The notes under the pieces were generated by a model. That model worked only from the letters and a program-made list of their open reading frames with translations. It was not told the DNA's origin and ran no database searches. From Oenanthe sinensis (Eukaryota; Streptophyta; Magnoliopsida; Apiales; Apiaceae), in the NCBI GenBank assembly GCA_028671895.1, contig CM053801.1:15971375-16035374 (forward strand): a DNA stretch of 64,000 nt, in the 5' to 3' direction. The position numbers were made by a program, and so were the translations under genes. Position 1 is the first letter of the stretch, and the number at the start of each line of letters is the position of its first letter. Shown piece by piece: positions 45,949 to 58,556 of the stretch.

Positions 45949-47716
45949 TCAACACATCATCCCAAGTAATTCAATCTGTTGTTGAATGCAGAAGTGAAAT
46001 GCTTTGTTTATAGTTTGTGTATTGAGGAAATGAGGATTGGATTTTCTTGTCCATGTGTTTTTCCCTGCTTGTTTATACCATTACTATTAATATAAGTTGG
46101 TTTTATAAGTACTAAATTGGTTTCTTCATATTTATTGGTATATTTTCATTCTATTCATGTTCTGTTTTTATGGTTAGAATTTTAGAGTGGCATATAGAAT
46201 TGTTTCTTCTGATGCAAAATGAAATTAAGGTATGCTAGAATGATAAATTGGTTACTTTGCTATCAAAATTTATCCACCCTGTCTTGCTTCCTCTACTAAC
46301 AGACTAATCCTCCATTTTAGCACAAGAATATGCTCTGCTAATTGCTCTCTGTCCTCTTAAGCCATCTACATCATTTGTGAATATATCTGAGCGGAACCTT
46401 CGTAAACTGTCTTCTTGTTACATGTTAGATCACGAATTAAAAATTAGCACTTGGATCACGAATTAAAAAAGTAGCCGAATCTCATTGTTATATGTCATTA
46501 ATTTTTAATCTATACCAGATGTGATGGGATTGGACTTAAAGCAGTTGCATCGCATCAGAATGAATTTACAGAAAAATCTAAGCTAGAAAATTGTTTTTCT
46601 TTTGACCATTTTTGTTGTTTAGTTGAAGTAAAATGGACCGCGTCTCCCTGTTTGATTAATTCACTACTAAAACATAGCTACAAACATAGTGGGAGTTAAT
46701 TTTGACTCACATTACCATTTTTAATTGATATATTTCAATTTGTAGCATAAAATAAGGCTTCACTATTCAAATAATCAACGTTCAATAACAAGGTACTGGT
46801 TTGTTCATTGTTGTATGGTCAATCTCTCCATTTTCTTGTTGACAATCAGCTTGTTTAATAAAAAATGATAAGGCTTGTCTATACTAAAAGGTCCCTATAT
46901 CTTTTTTTTCCCTTTTATCACATTTGTTTTAAGTTATGATAATATTTTAAAGAGAATGGCATGAGGATGACCTCAGGGTGCTAACTCGGGTTATATCAAC
47001 TTTTAGTATAAATTTTGAGTGACATTTTTGTAAATATTAAGTTCTTTTCTGTACATTTACATAAATATCCTTATATTTGTATTATAGAATGTTTTAACCT
47101 CATGATACTACCGGGGGTCATTCTCAGGCACATCAAACCCTATTTTAAACTGATGAGTAAAGAGTCAGTTCTGCTAAATTAGAGTAATTTGTCCCAAATA
47201 TAATAGATTCTACTGAATATTTTTTAATAACCTTTTTTGAACAAAAGAATTTTAAAAATATTTGTATTCAAAAAAATATTAAATAAAACTTTTTTATTAA
47301 GATATTGAGTTACTTGTAAGAAAATTAGGAGTTCTATAGTGTGAATAAAGAAGGAAAAAAAGTAAATATAAATAAATACTCCACATTGCAGATTCATTTA
47401 TCACAATAAAATACAACTTGAATGAATAAAATGTACAAGTTGGGAGGGAAGAATATGGATCATATTGGAGTTGAACAATCCAAGGTGAATTTTTAATCAC
47501 TAAATAAACATTTACTAAGACTTTTTAATCACTTTGTTTGATTTTTGTTTAAAACTATTTGATTTGTTTGTTACAGTACTCCCTTATTATAAATTGCAAT
47601 ACAACTAAATGGTTTTTGTACACTGTATATGTGTAACTTAAAATATAGACAGAATACTCTACTATTGTTTTTGTTGCTATATACTCGACATTTGTTTGTT
47701 ACAGATTGAGAGACTC
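45949..47716. other. 3' flank and intergenic region right of the ROH1-like gene
   Basis: The beginning is the 3' UTR of the ROH1-like gene. No further gene or clear repeat was recognised. Confidence 0.5.
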
Positions 47717-48340
47717 CAAGTTCGGAATTAATATATTTAACTAATAATAAAATTTTGTTAATTATTTTGATTTTTATTAGGAATAAGTATGTTACAATTA
47801 TGCAAAACTAGAAGAAACTTCAATATATGAACAAACTTACAGATCACTGTTTCAAGAACAGTAGCATACACTTCATCACTGTTACAAACATCACTATACA
47901 AGCTGTTACAAAGATCACTATACAAGCCACCATTGTTACTGTATGAAACTACATGTTCTACCGAGAAAGATGAGACATAGAGAAAAAGATGAGAGAGTAG
48001 AATACAAGTTAATGATTCTAACTAGTCTCTATTATCTATATAAAAGAGAACAAGTGCACTACTTTTGCCGAGCTCTCATTGTGTTAGTGTAACTAACTTT
48101 TGAGTTGTGATTCCCGGTATGTGATCTATATTGTAACTACCATGTGATCGTTAACTTAGCTGTTGCTCTAGTTGACTTTCCAATCTTAACAAAGTACAGA
48201 TTAATGAAACTAAAATCAGACCAAAATGATAAGTTCGGAATTAAAATATTTAATAATAAAATATTTAATAATTATTTTGATTTTTATTAGGAATAAGTAT
48301 AGATTAATGGAAACTAAAATCATACTATAATGAAAATGCA
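47717..48340. repeat. Tandem duplication, first unit split by a solo LTR
   Basis: Unit 1 is 47717-47789 plus 48192-48230, and unit 2 is 48231-48340. Both start AAGTTCGGAATTAA, pass TTTTATTAGGAATAAGTA, and end with AGATTAATG followed by AAACTAAAATCA. The length is about 110 bases each. Confidence 0.8.
47790..48191 (+). mobile_element. Solo LTR, 402 bases
   Basis: Starts TGTTACAATTATG and ends TCTTAACA, flanked by the perfect 5-bp duplication AAGTA (47785-47789 and 48192-48196). A TATA-like CTATATAAAAGAG lies at about 48,035. No internal domain is present, as expected after LTR-LTR recombination. Confidence 0.82.
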
Positions 48341-49994
48341 CGAGTGACTATCAGTTTGATAAACGGGATGTTACTAACCCGTAAAACAACACTCCAATTC
48401 TTTTTTTTTTTTTTATCACAATATTGTTGCTGAGAAAATTTAATCCCACAATTTTTTGAACCAAAAGAATACACTAGTCGTTCGAGAATCATCCAATATG
48501 TTTATATATAATTGTAAAATTATTGTTCACAAATACAAGCACGTACTAGTATTATTATTCACATTTTTCTAGTTGAGAGTTCAATTTTTTTAGACGTCGA
48601 AAAAGTAGGGCAATTTATTAAATACACATTTATTGCATTGAATGCCAAAAGTTTTTTGTTGGCGTGGGCTGAGTCACATGCATATGATTATATGAAGAGA
48701 TTAGGGAAGCTGAAATAAATATTAGGTATGATTTGGTATGCAAGCATGAATGAGTATTTTTGTAAAATTATAATTAATTTAAAATTTAATTAATATACTA
48801 TTATTTTGCATTAAATCTTTGGGAATTAGCTAATATATATATCTTAGTTTCTTTTTTCTCTTCCATGAATGTCATGCTCGTCAATAATTAGATTCCAATC
48901 TCATATCGTACTCTACTGGTGAAAAAATATGTAAGAATAGAACAGCAGAAATAAAAGAGAAGCCAATTTGATGATTTTGTTGCTGTCAGTGCAACCAATA
49001 AGAGCCACAGAACATAGTTATGTACAAGTACATATAACAAGCAAGCAAGCTAGGTATTGTAAAGTTGGCAAATCATAATTAGGGAAAGCTACATTTCAAC
49101 CTCTTTTGATAAATTCAATTCATATGTCACAAATTCATGAACTTAAACAGATATCAATCCAAATATGCATCTCAAAAGTCAGATGAATCTACACGTTCTT
49201 AGTGATGATCCATAGGTTTACACTACTAATTCTTGACAACTGATCTAATAGAAGATTACTACAAATTGTTTTGGTAAAACTAGGAGAATTTACGATCAAA
49301 TTCTCATTTATCAAGCGGGTTAACTTTTCTATGAATAAATGACAGATTCGTAAATTCGGATCTTTCAAGAGAGTGATGCACCAAATTTTGTGTAAAAATC
49401 TTGTTTTTTTTCATGAGCCAACTTTCGCATCATTAAATTCCAAAAGTTCTAGGCTGTACAGAGGTTGATTAAGACTCGACAGATCTTTGTAATGCACAAC
49501 TGTATCGACATTCATAGTATAGTTATTAATCAAGACAGAGATTTTTGGTGGCAAAGATTTATATGCTTTATATTGGTCCTGGCCTAGAGCAAATTTTGAT
49601 TTACTTTGTATGGAATCAATATGGATTAATATGATACATAGTTAGGCATGTTAAGAATTAGGACTGGCCCAAAAGCAAATCAAATTGCTTGTAAAGGGCC
49701 TTCATAGTTCAGAGACAATAATGATAAGGGCTTGTTAAACCAAGGCCAAGAGTATTTAGCTCAAACGTAACTGGATTGTCCAGCCTAGATAAAGATGATC
49801 TCATGGCATTGCCTTGAGCGTCCCAATATACCAAAACATAAAACAGTCTACACATATTCTTTCCTTGATATTTAGTTAAGCACAAAAGTGGAACATGTTA
49901 ACTTGTCCAAAAATATGTAGAACAGGCTCCTGCCAATAATTGCTTTTAGTTCTTGCTCTACAAATAAAATCTAGATCAAAGAAAGATTGCGAAA
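48341..49994. other. Intergenic region upstream of the HSP20-like gene
   Basis: AT-rich; no gene, RNA or defined repeat recognised. The proximal promoter of the HSP20-like gene should lie near its right end, but no clear TATA box was assigned. Confidence 0.5.
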
Positions 49995-50958
49995 ATGGAT
50001 GTTGAGTTGGGACTCGAGCTCGCTAAATGCTTGGATGACTTTGTGTCAACCAGTCCTATTTTCATTTCTGGAGAAACAGACATCATGTTTATCCTCACAG
50101 CAGTTCTGAAAGGTGCTCAAATTTCATTTGTTCTACATGTGTATCTTATTTGAATTTTCATTTGTTCGTACGCATAGTTTTTGTAATAACTTTTGAATTT
50201 TGCATTATTAAACAAAGTTATGGATTCTCGCAGGATATACCAGAGAGCTGATAAAGATTGATGTAAATGAGTGTTTAAGAAGCATGGTCATTAGTGGCGA
50301 AAAGCCAGTTCAAGATGTGGTGACGGTGGCATGGAAAGTGCACAAGAAAGAGATTAAGATGATAGGATTCACAAAGGCCTTTATAATTCCTGATGGTGTA
50401 ATTATTGATCATATTAAGGCAAGGTTTAATAAGGAAAATTGTAAGTTAACTGTTGCAATGCCGAAGATGGTGAAAGGAGTAAAAGGGATTACAGTTAAAG
50501 AAGTGAAAGTAGAAGAGTTTGGCACAGGAGATTACAGATCACTGCAAGTTGATGATGATGATGGAAATATTCGAAAAATTGATCTAGCCTCCGGAGAGTT
50601 GACAACAATTCAAACGTTTGCTGGAAAGATTGCTCCTGATGTGCTTCCCTGGTTAGACAGCGAAAAAATGGGGAAAGCATTGGAGGAAACCAGTGAAAAC
50701 CATAATAGTGTTCAGGAACACGAGGCCCTAAAAAGTGATCAAAATGAGGAGAGAGTAGGCTACGATGGAGAAGGTAGTGATTCTCACAGTACACAAGGAA
50801 AAGTATTTAATGATGAACCATCTACGACAACAGAGAAGAAGTTCCGTGACCAATCAACACAAACTGATCCACCTAGAAAGCCTAAGAAGTGTTGCGTTCC
50901 AATGTTGCTGGTGGATCAGCTCTACTACTCTCTTTACTGGTGTTTGCAATCCAGTTAA
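49995..50958 (+). CDS. HSP20-like (alpha-crystallin fold) protein, C-terminal anchor frameshifted
   Basis: Two exons: 49995-50112 and 50234-50958, joined in phase (LTAVLKG, then YTRELIKIDV). The small-heat-shock-like domain spans about residues 40-115, with GFTKAFIIPDGVIIDHIKAR and KLTVAMPKM as the typical strand pattern. An acidic, serine-rich linker follows. Proteins of this type (RTM2-like HSP20 group) carry a C-terminal membrane anchor. In the open frame the end is CCVPMLLVDQLYYSLYWCLQ. One frame over, from about 50,905 to the stop TAG at 50994, it reads GGSALLLSLLVFAIQLIRDQ plus a lysine-rich tail, a plausible tail anchor. A one-base change near 50,890-50,905 has therefore replaced the anchor, or the base is a sequence error. 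Confidence 0.75.
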
Positions 50959-51210
50959 TCAGAGATCAGGACAAGCCTAAGAAGAAGAAGAAATAGCAAA
51001 AGTTAACTGCTTGTAATAACATTGCATTATTATGAAGAATTTACTTTATAATAATTTCTGGATACATTTAACATATGGACTGCCATTATTATGAAGAATT
51101 TACTTTATAATAATTTCGGGATACATTTTCCACTTTAAAAGCCAATCAAACATAGCTTTCTCATGTCTCATCACAAAATAGAAAAAATATAGTAAATCAT
51201 AATTGTGTAA

Positions 51211-51835
51211 AGAGTTAATTACACAAAAAACCAATAAATTTTGATATTATTAGCAAAAAAAACCATTCAAGATAATTTTTGGTGAATTAACACAACCAAC
51301 TTAAATAACATGTGAAAAAAGTAAAATTTGTAATCATGATTAAGTTAAAATATTTTATTTGTCATTTAACTTTCAAACTATTAACAAAAATATTATTCAA
51401 AATTATTTTTAATAGATTGACACAACCAACTGATATAAATTAAGAATAATAATTTTTTTTAACTATAATTAAGTTAAAATATCATACCAATCTTTAAACA
51501 TGAAATATATATTTTATATTATATATTTAAAAAATATATAACTCAACTTAAATAAATATGTATGTGCCGAGTTTTTTAAAAACGTAAAAAACTTAAATAA
51601 TTACGTGTACTATTCACCTAAAATTTAACAAAACGTAACTCTATTAAATTTAAATTTCAAGATGTAATTTAAGAATATATGAGAAAAATAAATTTATTTT
51701 TATACTCTTTTGTCCTTTATAATTTAAATACCCATTTTCTATATCAACTAAATAAACATGTTAATTTTTTTCTTTAAATATAGTATTTATCCACAAATAT
51801 ATAATAGATATATTAATTCTAATTATCTACTATAA

Positions 51836-51874
<39 letters not shown>

Positions 51875-52545
51875 AACATATTTAAATAATATAATTAATT
51901 AGTCATAAACACATATACTTTTAGTTGTAATCAAGATTTTAATAAAAAAGATATAAAGAATATGCCATAATAATTAAAATGAATATTTTTTATTTTACTA
52001 ATTTTCAAGTTTAATTAATTTAAATTTATATATAACAATTTATAAAAAAAACATGTCAAAAAAAATTAAATTTATTATTGTCATGAAATCTTAAATTTCA
52101 TCTTATAATTTTAATTCACAAAATTATATTTGTTAAATTTTAAATGAATATTACACGTAATTTGTAGACGTATGTATTTATATAAATTAAATATTATATT
52201 TTAAAATATATAATACAAAACACATATGACATGTGTATAATACGGAGTATATATATATATTTATAAATATTATATTTTAATATAATCATGGTTACATTTT
52301 ATATTTTTAATAACTTATAAAATGTAGTTATATTAATCCGTCAAAAATAATTTTGAAAATCTTTTTTTACTAATAATATGAAAGTTGAATGACAAATATA
52401 AAACTTTAACTTAATTATGATTGTTAAAACTTTTTACTTTTTTTTAAAAAATTATACAAATTGGTTGTGTTAATCCATCAAAAATAATTTTAAATAATTT
52501 TTTTATTAAAACTATCAATATTGGTTGATTTTGTGTGTGATCCCA
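51211..52545. repeat. Large foldback element, about 1.3 kb
   Basis: Left arm about 51,211-51,480 and right arm about 52,280-52,545 are inverted. Paired words include ATTAACACAACCAA with TTGGTTGTGTTAAT, and ATGATTAAGTTAAA with TTTAACTTAATTAT. Each arm holds two diverged internal repeats. The AT-rich centre includes a (TA)n run at about 51,838-51,870. No protein. Confidence 0.75.
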
Positions 52546-53620
52546 ATGGTATGATCTATAGACTATAGTAGGATACAAAGTAGCACTTTACATACTAGTG
52601 TAATCATCATCATCCTATACAGTGAAGCTACTTCAAATTCAAAACTACATTTTCCACCCCTACATTAGCCTTATTGTCAATCTCCTTCCATCCAAAAATA
52701 CATAGGGATGTCTCAACCATAATTGGGATCCTAGGCTAAATTTTTACAATCATATATAGATATATGTTTGAAAAAATTCTTGACGATAACAACCTTAAAT
52801 AAAATAATATATGCGATCTACCGTCTTATTATTTGTTTCATTAGTAAACCGTAAATCTAATAATACCTCAAAATTCTTGACCGCTACAATAGCTAATAAA
52901 TGATCCATATTTTTAGTATGTGACATTGATGTTATTAATTTACAAATTGACTTCAAAGATAGAAACAGACTAGTCTTCCATAATTTTTTTCCCAGTTCAA
53001 TCATGTTCTTAGTTCTTACACTTTACTTTGGTACTTAAATTCATTTTGGACCTCCACGTTTGACCGTTTAGATAAATTAAACTATGGAGTTTCATTTTAT
53101 CTGAATTGTATTAGTTAGGGTCATTTGATTCGCGGAATGGTATGGAGTTAGAATATGTTAAGAAAGTATGAGTTTCAGGTATCATCGATACCTTCTGAAA
53201 TCATGTATTTGGTTGAGTGTTAGAATGAATATATTTGATTTAATAAATTTTGAGTTATTAATTATAATTAATTTATTATTTTAATGTATTTTTGTATCAT
53301 TAATTTATTTCATATTAAATATTTACATTTAATTACTTAAATAGAGATAAAAATATTAAAATAAAATAATTTTTGATACTCATTTCGCATATTCACCTCC
53401 CCTTTGAGTATAAAAAACGCATACATTGTGTGTTTGAGGTATGAGTTTCAAATCATCTTTTTTCTCAACCAAACATCATGTATGAGTTTGGAATGAACGA
53501 AACTCATACAAATCAAAATAACTTGAATCAAACCATCCCTTAAAGTTTATTGAATGAACATATCTACCTATATGTAACCAATTGGCAAGAAAAAGAACCA
53601 AATATTAAACTTCAAAAAAT
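52546..53620. other. AT-rich intergenic sequence
   Basis: No gene or defined repeat recognised. Confidence 0.45.
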
Positions 53621-55440
53621 GTTGTTTGATGAGAAAAAGAATAAAAATTTTGATTGGGGATTTGGTCAATTGGGCTCGATTAAATATTTGAATCGAGTCG
53701 GAAAAAATCGGCTCGACAAGGTTCAGGCTCGAGCTCGCACTCGACTCGATTTTTTTTTTTTTTAATATTTATATATTTTTAATATTATATTATATTTATT
53801 TTAGAATTTTTATTATATAACTTTTTAATAAAAGAAAATTTTATAATATAAATATTTACATTATATTAATCTCTCTTACAAATACAATTATATACATGTA
53901 ACGGATTCTAAGACAAATAAAAAATAATGTAAATTAAAAAATAGTTTTTATAAATTTTTCTTTAAGAGTGTATTGTACAACAAATACAGTTATAAGTATC
54001 GCTAATATAATTTAATAACTTATATTATTAAAAACTATTAAAAATATATTAAATATTTTGATTAATACTTTATACTTGTCACTTGTGAATTTGTGATTAA
54101 TTGTTAATGGATACATTTCCAATTTCACAATAATATAATTTATTCTGTTCTATTCTAAAATACACCAAGTCACCAAGTTAACAACACATTAAAATCATAG
54201 TATCGTAGTTTGTTATACTTCAATTAAATTAAAATTAATTTTTTTATAATTATTAATAATTTGGTATTTATTGCGTACATTTGTTTTGGATTCTTTCCCC
54301 AACAAAAAAGATTATCATATTATTATCATTATTTATTTATTTGTTTGTTATTATATATTTAAAATATACAACTTATAAAAATAAAGTAATATTAAATATG
54401 AGTGTATCAATGTATGTCCAGAATCGGACCGAACCGAATTGTAAATATTTTTGGAACCAAATCGAACCAACATTTTATTATGGACCGGGCTGAACCGAAA
54501 TATTTCGGACCGTTCGATTAGGTCCATATTTTTTTTAATAAAATTGAAAATTAATCAAGGTGAATTTTTAAGGGAATATGAATACAAATATATAAATAAA
54601 ATCAAGTAGATTCATATTTATACCAAATAATAAATCAATAATGCAGAAATTAATGCAGAATTGCATTTATCGAACATATATTATATATATAATAATAAAA
54701 ATAAATAATATATAATTCGGTCTATTCGGTCCGGACCAAATTTTTTATTAAGGACCAGACCGAATCGAATTTTAATTCGGTCCGGACTGAAAAACTGAAT
54801 AGACCGAAATTTCAGAAAAACAGATCCGAACCGAAATTACACTATTCGGTTCGGTTTTTCGGTTTCAGTTCGGTTTTGCTCAGCCCTATACGATTGTAAG
54901 AACAAACGATAATACAAGTTAAAACAATTATTTAGATTATTTGAAAAGTTAACTATCAAAATATTATTGACATTAAATCACAAATACAACCAAATTATAT
55001 TTGAATATATGTTATTTCATATAATATAAGTGTATTGTTTTAAAATTTTATTTATCATTTTTAATAGATGAAAAAAAAATTAGATTAAAGTTGAAAAAAA
55101 TAATTGGATAATTTTTATGAATATTAAGCTAAAACTCGATAACCTCGATAAGTACCCAAAAACTCGTTAAGAACCCAAAAACTCGAAATTATATTAAAAA
55201 TTCAATAGACTCGATAAGTTCGATAACTCGTTAAAAAATTCCTTAAACTCGAAAACTTGTTAAAAAACTCGATAAACTTGAAAACTCGCGAACGGTTCGA
55301 ACTCGACTTTTATAATAAACATTTCAGACTCAATTATTTTTAGGCTAGACTGTGCTCGATAAGAAAAAAGCTCAAACTCAATTGTAAAAAGTTCGAACTC
55401 GGCTTGTCTCGAATTACAACACTTGCTTACTGTTACACTT
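53621..55440. repeat. Eroded GCTCG/CTCGA-rich element with a nested CGGTTCGG-rich element
   Basis: GGCTCGAGCTCGCACTCGAC-type words occur at about 53,670-53,745 and AACTCGATAA-type words at 55,130-55,400, resembling the hAT-like elements at 27216 and 61189. Between them, about 54,415-54,893, a second repeat has CGGACCGAACCGAA at the left and TTCGGTTCGGTTTTTCGG at the right, near AGCCCTA. Ends and target duplications could not be fixed. Confidence 0.45.
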
Positions 55441-55639
55441 TTCTTTAACAAAACAGCTGAAAACATGCTATTTACAGAGAGTTTTGGAGGCCACTAACTT
55501 ACAGTTACACCTTCTTCTTCTTTAACGGAGCTTAAAACATGCTATTATTCTCAAGTAGACCATTTTCCTTTTATTCTTATTTTGTCATCTAAGATTTTAA
55601 CGGGAGTTTATCTGAAAAGATATTATTATGAGCTAGTCA

Positions 55640-57103
55640 TGTTAGTATGTGTGTCATAGACACAATACCTTTACATGTTTTATTGAAAACGTTTTATGAA
55701 TTATGTTTTATTGATTAATGAGTTAATATTTATCATATTTTTATTTACTGCATTATAAATGATAGTATAATAAATGTCCTTGAAATTTTGATACGGATTA
55801 TATATTTTTAAGTATGTGACTTAAAAATGAGATTAATTATATGAATAATATCTTTTTATTCCTAAAATTCCATAGTCAAATATTATTATTTAAGGACGAT
55901 AATAATGCACAAAAACTAGTATATTTGTTGACTGATGACCACATCTCATTGGTGTATGACGATACTAAATTTAAGAACATAAGTCCATGTCTCAATACAT
56001 TACACTGTAATTACCCGCCATGAGATTATATATGTTAAATAAGTGTCATTAGTAATTTTCAGAGTGATAATGATGTAATGATACTTAGTCGTGAAATCAT
56101 TATATTTCTATATGAGAATTAATATACTTTCTTTTGACGGAAGAGAATTAATATATTTTGATTACATTGAAAGTTGTATTTGACCGGGTGGTAATCAAAA
56201 TGCACATTTGATATATTATGAATCATATGAGAAATATGAATGATATAGAAGAGATTTAATTCTCCTAATTTTAGAAGTGATATTATTGACCTCTTATTTG
56301 AATGAGACTATGAAATGCACGACCGTGCTCAAATATTGATTTGATTTAATGATCTACCCATCGATCAATAAAATAAAGATTAAATTATAAAAAGGGTGAC
56401 ACGAGACATGTCTTGAGTTTAATCTATAATATTAAGATTAAAGGGATTATATTACATAGTATATTATTATTCACGAAATGCTTAATCCAATCACCGATTT
56501 AATTATTATTACTTGGGTATCAATGATATGATGTATTACCGGATGCCGTTCATTGTTTATAATTTTATTATTGGATAATAAAATTATTGCCAACGTAATA
56601 ATAATCTATAGGGCCACACACAAAAAATATTTGAAGGAGAATTAATAGTAATTTAAATTTATTTTTCGATATTAATTAAGTCAATTAGAAATTTGAATTC
56701 ATTTATAATTCGAATTAGATTTGAATATTAATTAAGCATGATTTAATTAGTTATTTAAATTAGAAATTCAAATTTAAAAATAAATTAATTAAATATTAGA
56801 TCCAAATTAGGCCGAATCAAATTATGGACTAAAAAGCTTGTTTATTTCCTCTATAAATAGGGTTAACCTAATTCATTTTTAGCAAACCCTAGCCGCAAAA
56901 ACGGATAGAGGTTGAGAGAAAAATCGTTTGCTTAGGAGAGTTTTGGACCTCCATAATCTCCATCTTTGATATTTTAAAACTTCCAAAAGGTTAGAATCAC
57001 TAATTCACTAATTAAATATCGTGTTTTGGTATGAATATGCGGAGGGTTTCGATAATTTTAATTTATTTCCATGTTTATTCCACTGCATTTAAAGTCAATA
57101 TCA
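55640..57103 (+). mobile_element. Possible LTR or LTR-derived sequence
   Basis: Starts TGTTAGTATGTGTGTC after TAGTCA. A strong TATA word CTATAAATAGGG lies at 56851-56862, followed by a leader with AAACCCTAGCCGC, the look of a copia-type LTR promoter. It may end near TCAATATCA; TAGTCA recurs two bases later (57105-57110), but the fit to a target duplication is imperfect. No internal domain recognised. Confidence 0.35.
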
Positions 57104-58449
57104 GTAGTCAGTTACATTTGAAAATCAACCAGGAATATTATAATATAATGTGATATTAGTGTAAGAATGTAATCCCCGTAAAGGGGAATGTATATCTACT
57201 GAACGGGTGAAGAAGATAAAAGAACTTATACAACAACATTTATCCAGTCAACAATTGATTTTCCTTTTGTTCCGTGTACCCTGCTCTGATCCTAGGAGTA
57301 GAGAAGATGTTTTAGCGAGGACCCCAACTCAGCTATTAAAAGGTTTTGCAAGTTTTAATATGAGCATAAACTTTTTTACTGTTTGTTTCTAGCTAGAAAT
57401 TCTTTGCCATTTGTCCCTCAGATACAAAACTTCCGTCATGCATTACATGGTCAAACACTTATTCTACACAACAGACGGCAAATTAAGATGCATCATAATT
57501 CTAATCTGTAAATTATTTAACATGCCAAATTTGCTTGCAGCAGAATAAATTAGTTATTAGTCAACTGTACATCATTAAAAAACATGAATGTAGACATGTA
57601 TCACCTGTTGAGAAACCGAGACGATCTGGAGTTGGAACTAAACAATGTTTCATCTTACAACTCCTAAATAATGTACTTAAACATGTTTCCATACATTATT
57701 AGAGATGGTTTATTTATTTTTTTAAAAAACCCAAGTTCTTCAGCAGATGACCAGAATAAAATCAAATGGTTAGGGATGCACCAGTTGTATCACTGGCTGA
57801 TCTACAGATTGGCTTTCATCTAATATATTAAACTGTGTAAACATATAAATTGTATTATAATACTAGAGTTGACTATAAGATGTGGTTAAGTTAATAAGCT
57901 TAATTATTGAATAGTACTATTCCTTACAACTTAAATTATGCCTACAAGTCAGTATCTTATTTAAATCATCTCATCCCTTTCATGTGTTACTAAAAGTCAA
58001 AAGACCAAGGATTAATATATAATCAAGGGAGTTTAGACCATCAAGTAATTGTAGTCAGCAGAGCATGCGTGACCCCCCATTTCTCTCCTCTTGTAATAAA
58101 AAATATCAGAAACAAATACCTTGTAAAAAAGAGTAAAGGGAGTAAATTAAGCAAACCTGAAGGTGAAAGATTAACAAGATTAGGTTGTCAGATATGAAAA
58201 ATAATGTGCATTGTTAATTTTCAGGTTAAAATATATATAGTCATTTACGTCCTAGTTTAACAAAAGTTGTTATATTATAGCTTATAAGTATCTCTCACAA
58301 AACATTGACCTTCATACTTACGTTAATAATTGATTGTGTCACCGTCCACACCTCTGAAGGAAAGGCTACTTAATAATAAAATGTAGGGTATAAAGAGTTG
58401 ACATTTGATCCCATGTGTGTTGGGGGAAGGGGGGAGGGGACGAAGAGGC
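57104..58449. other. Intergenic region upstream of the ACC oxidase gene
   Basis: A 61-codon ORF at 57207-57392 has no recognised motif and was not called. No other gene seen. Confidence 0.45.
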
Positions 58450-58457
58450 TATAAATA
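58450..58457 (+). promoter_or_regulatory. TATA box of the ACC oxidase gene
   Basis: TATAAATA, 107 bases before the ATG, a normal plant spacing. Confidence 0.75.
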
Positions 58458-58556
58458 CTCAAGTTGATTCAACCTATTCGACCAACATTACAAAATACTA
58501 ACCTTGTTACTAACCCTCTCAGTTTTCTTCAACTAGCTACCTCGATCGTCAATTCA

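Noticed and set aside
57207..57392. 61-codon ORF as a small gene or exon
   Set aside because: No recognised motif, no splice support and no conserved neighbour.
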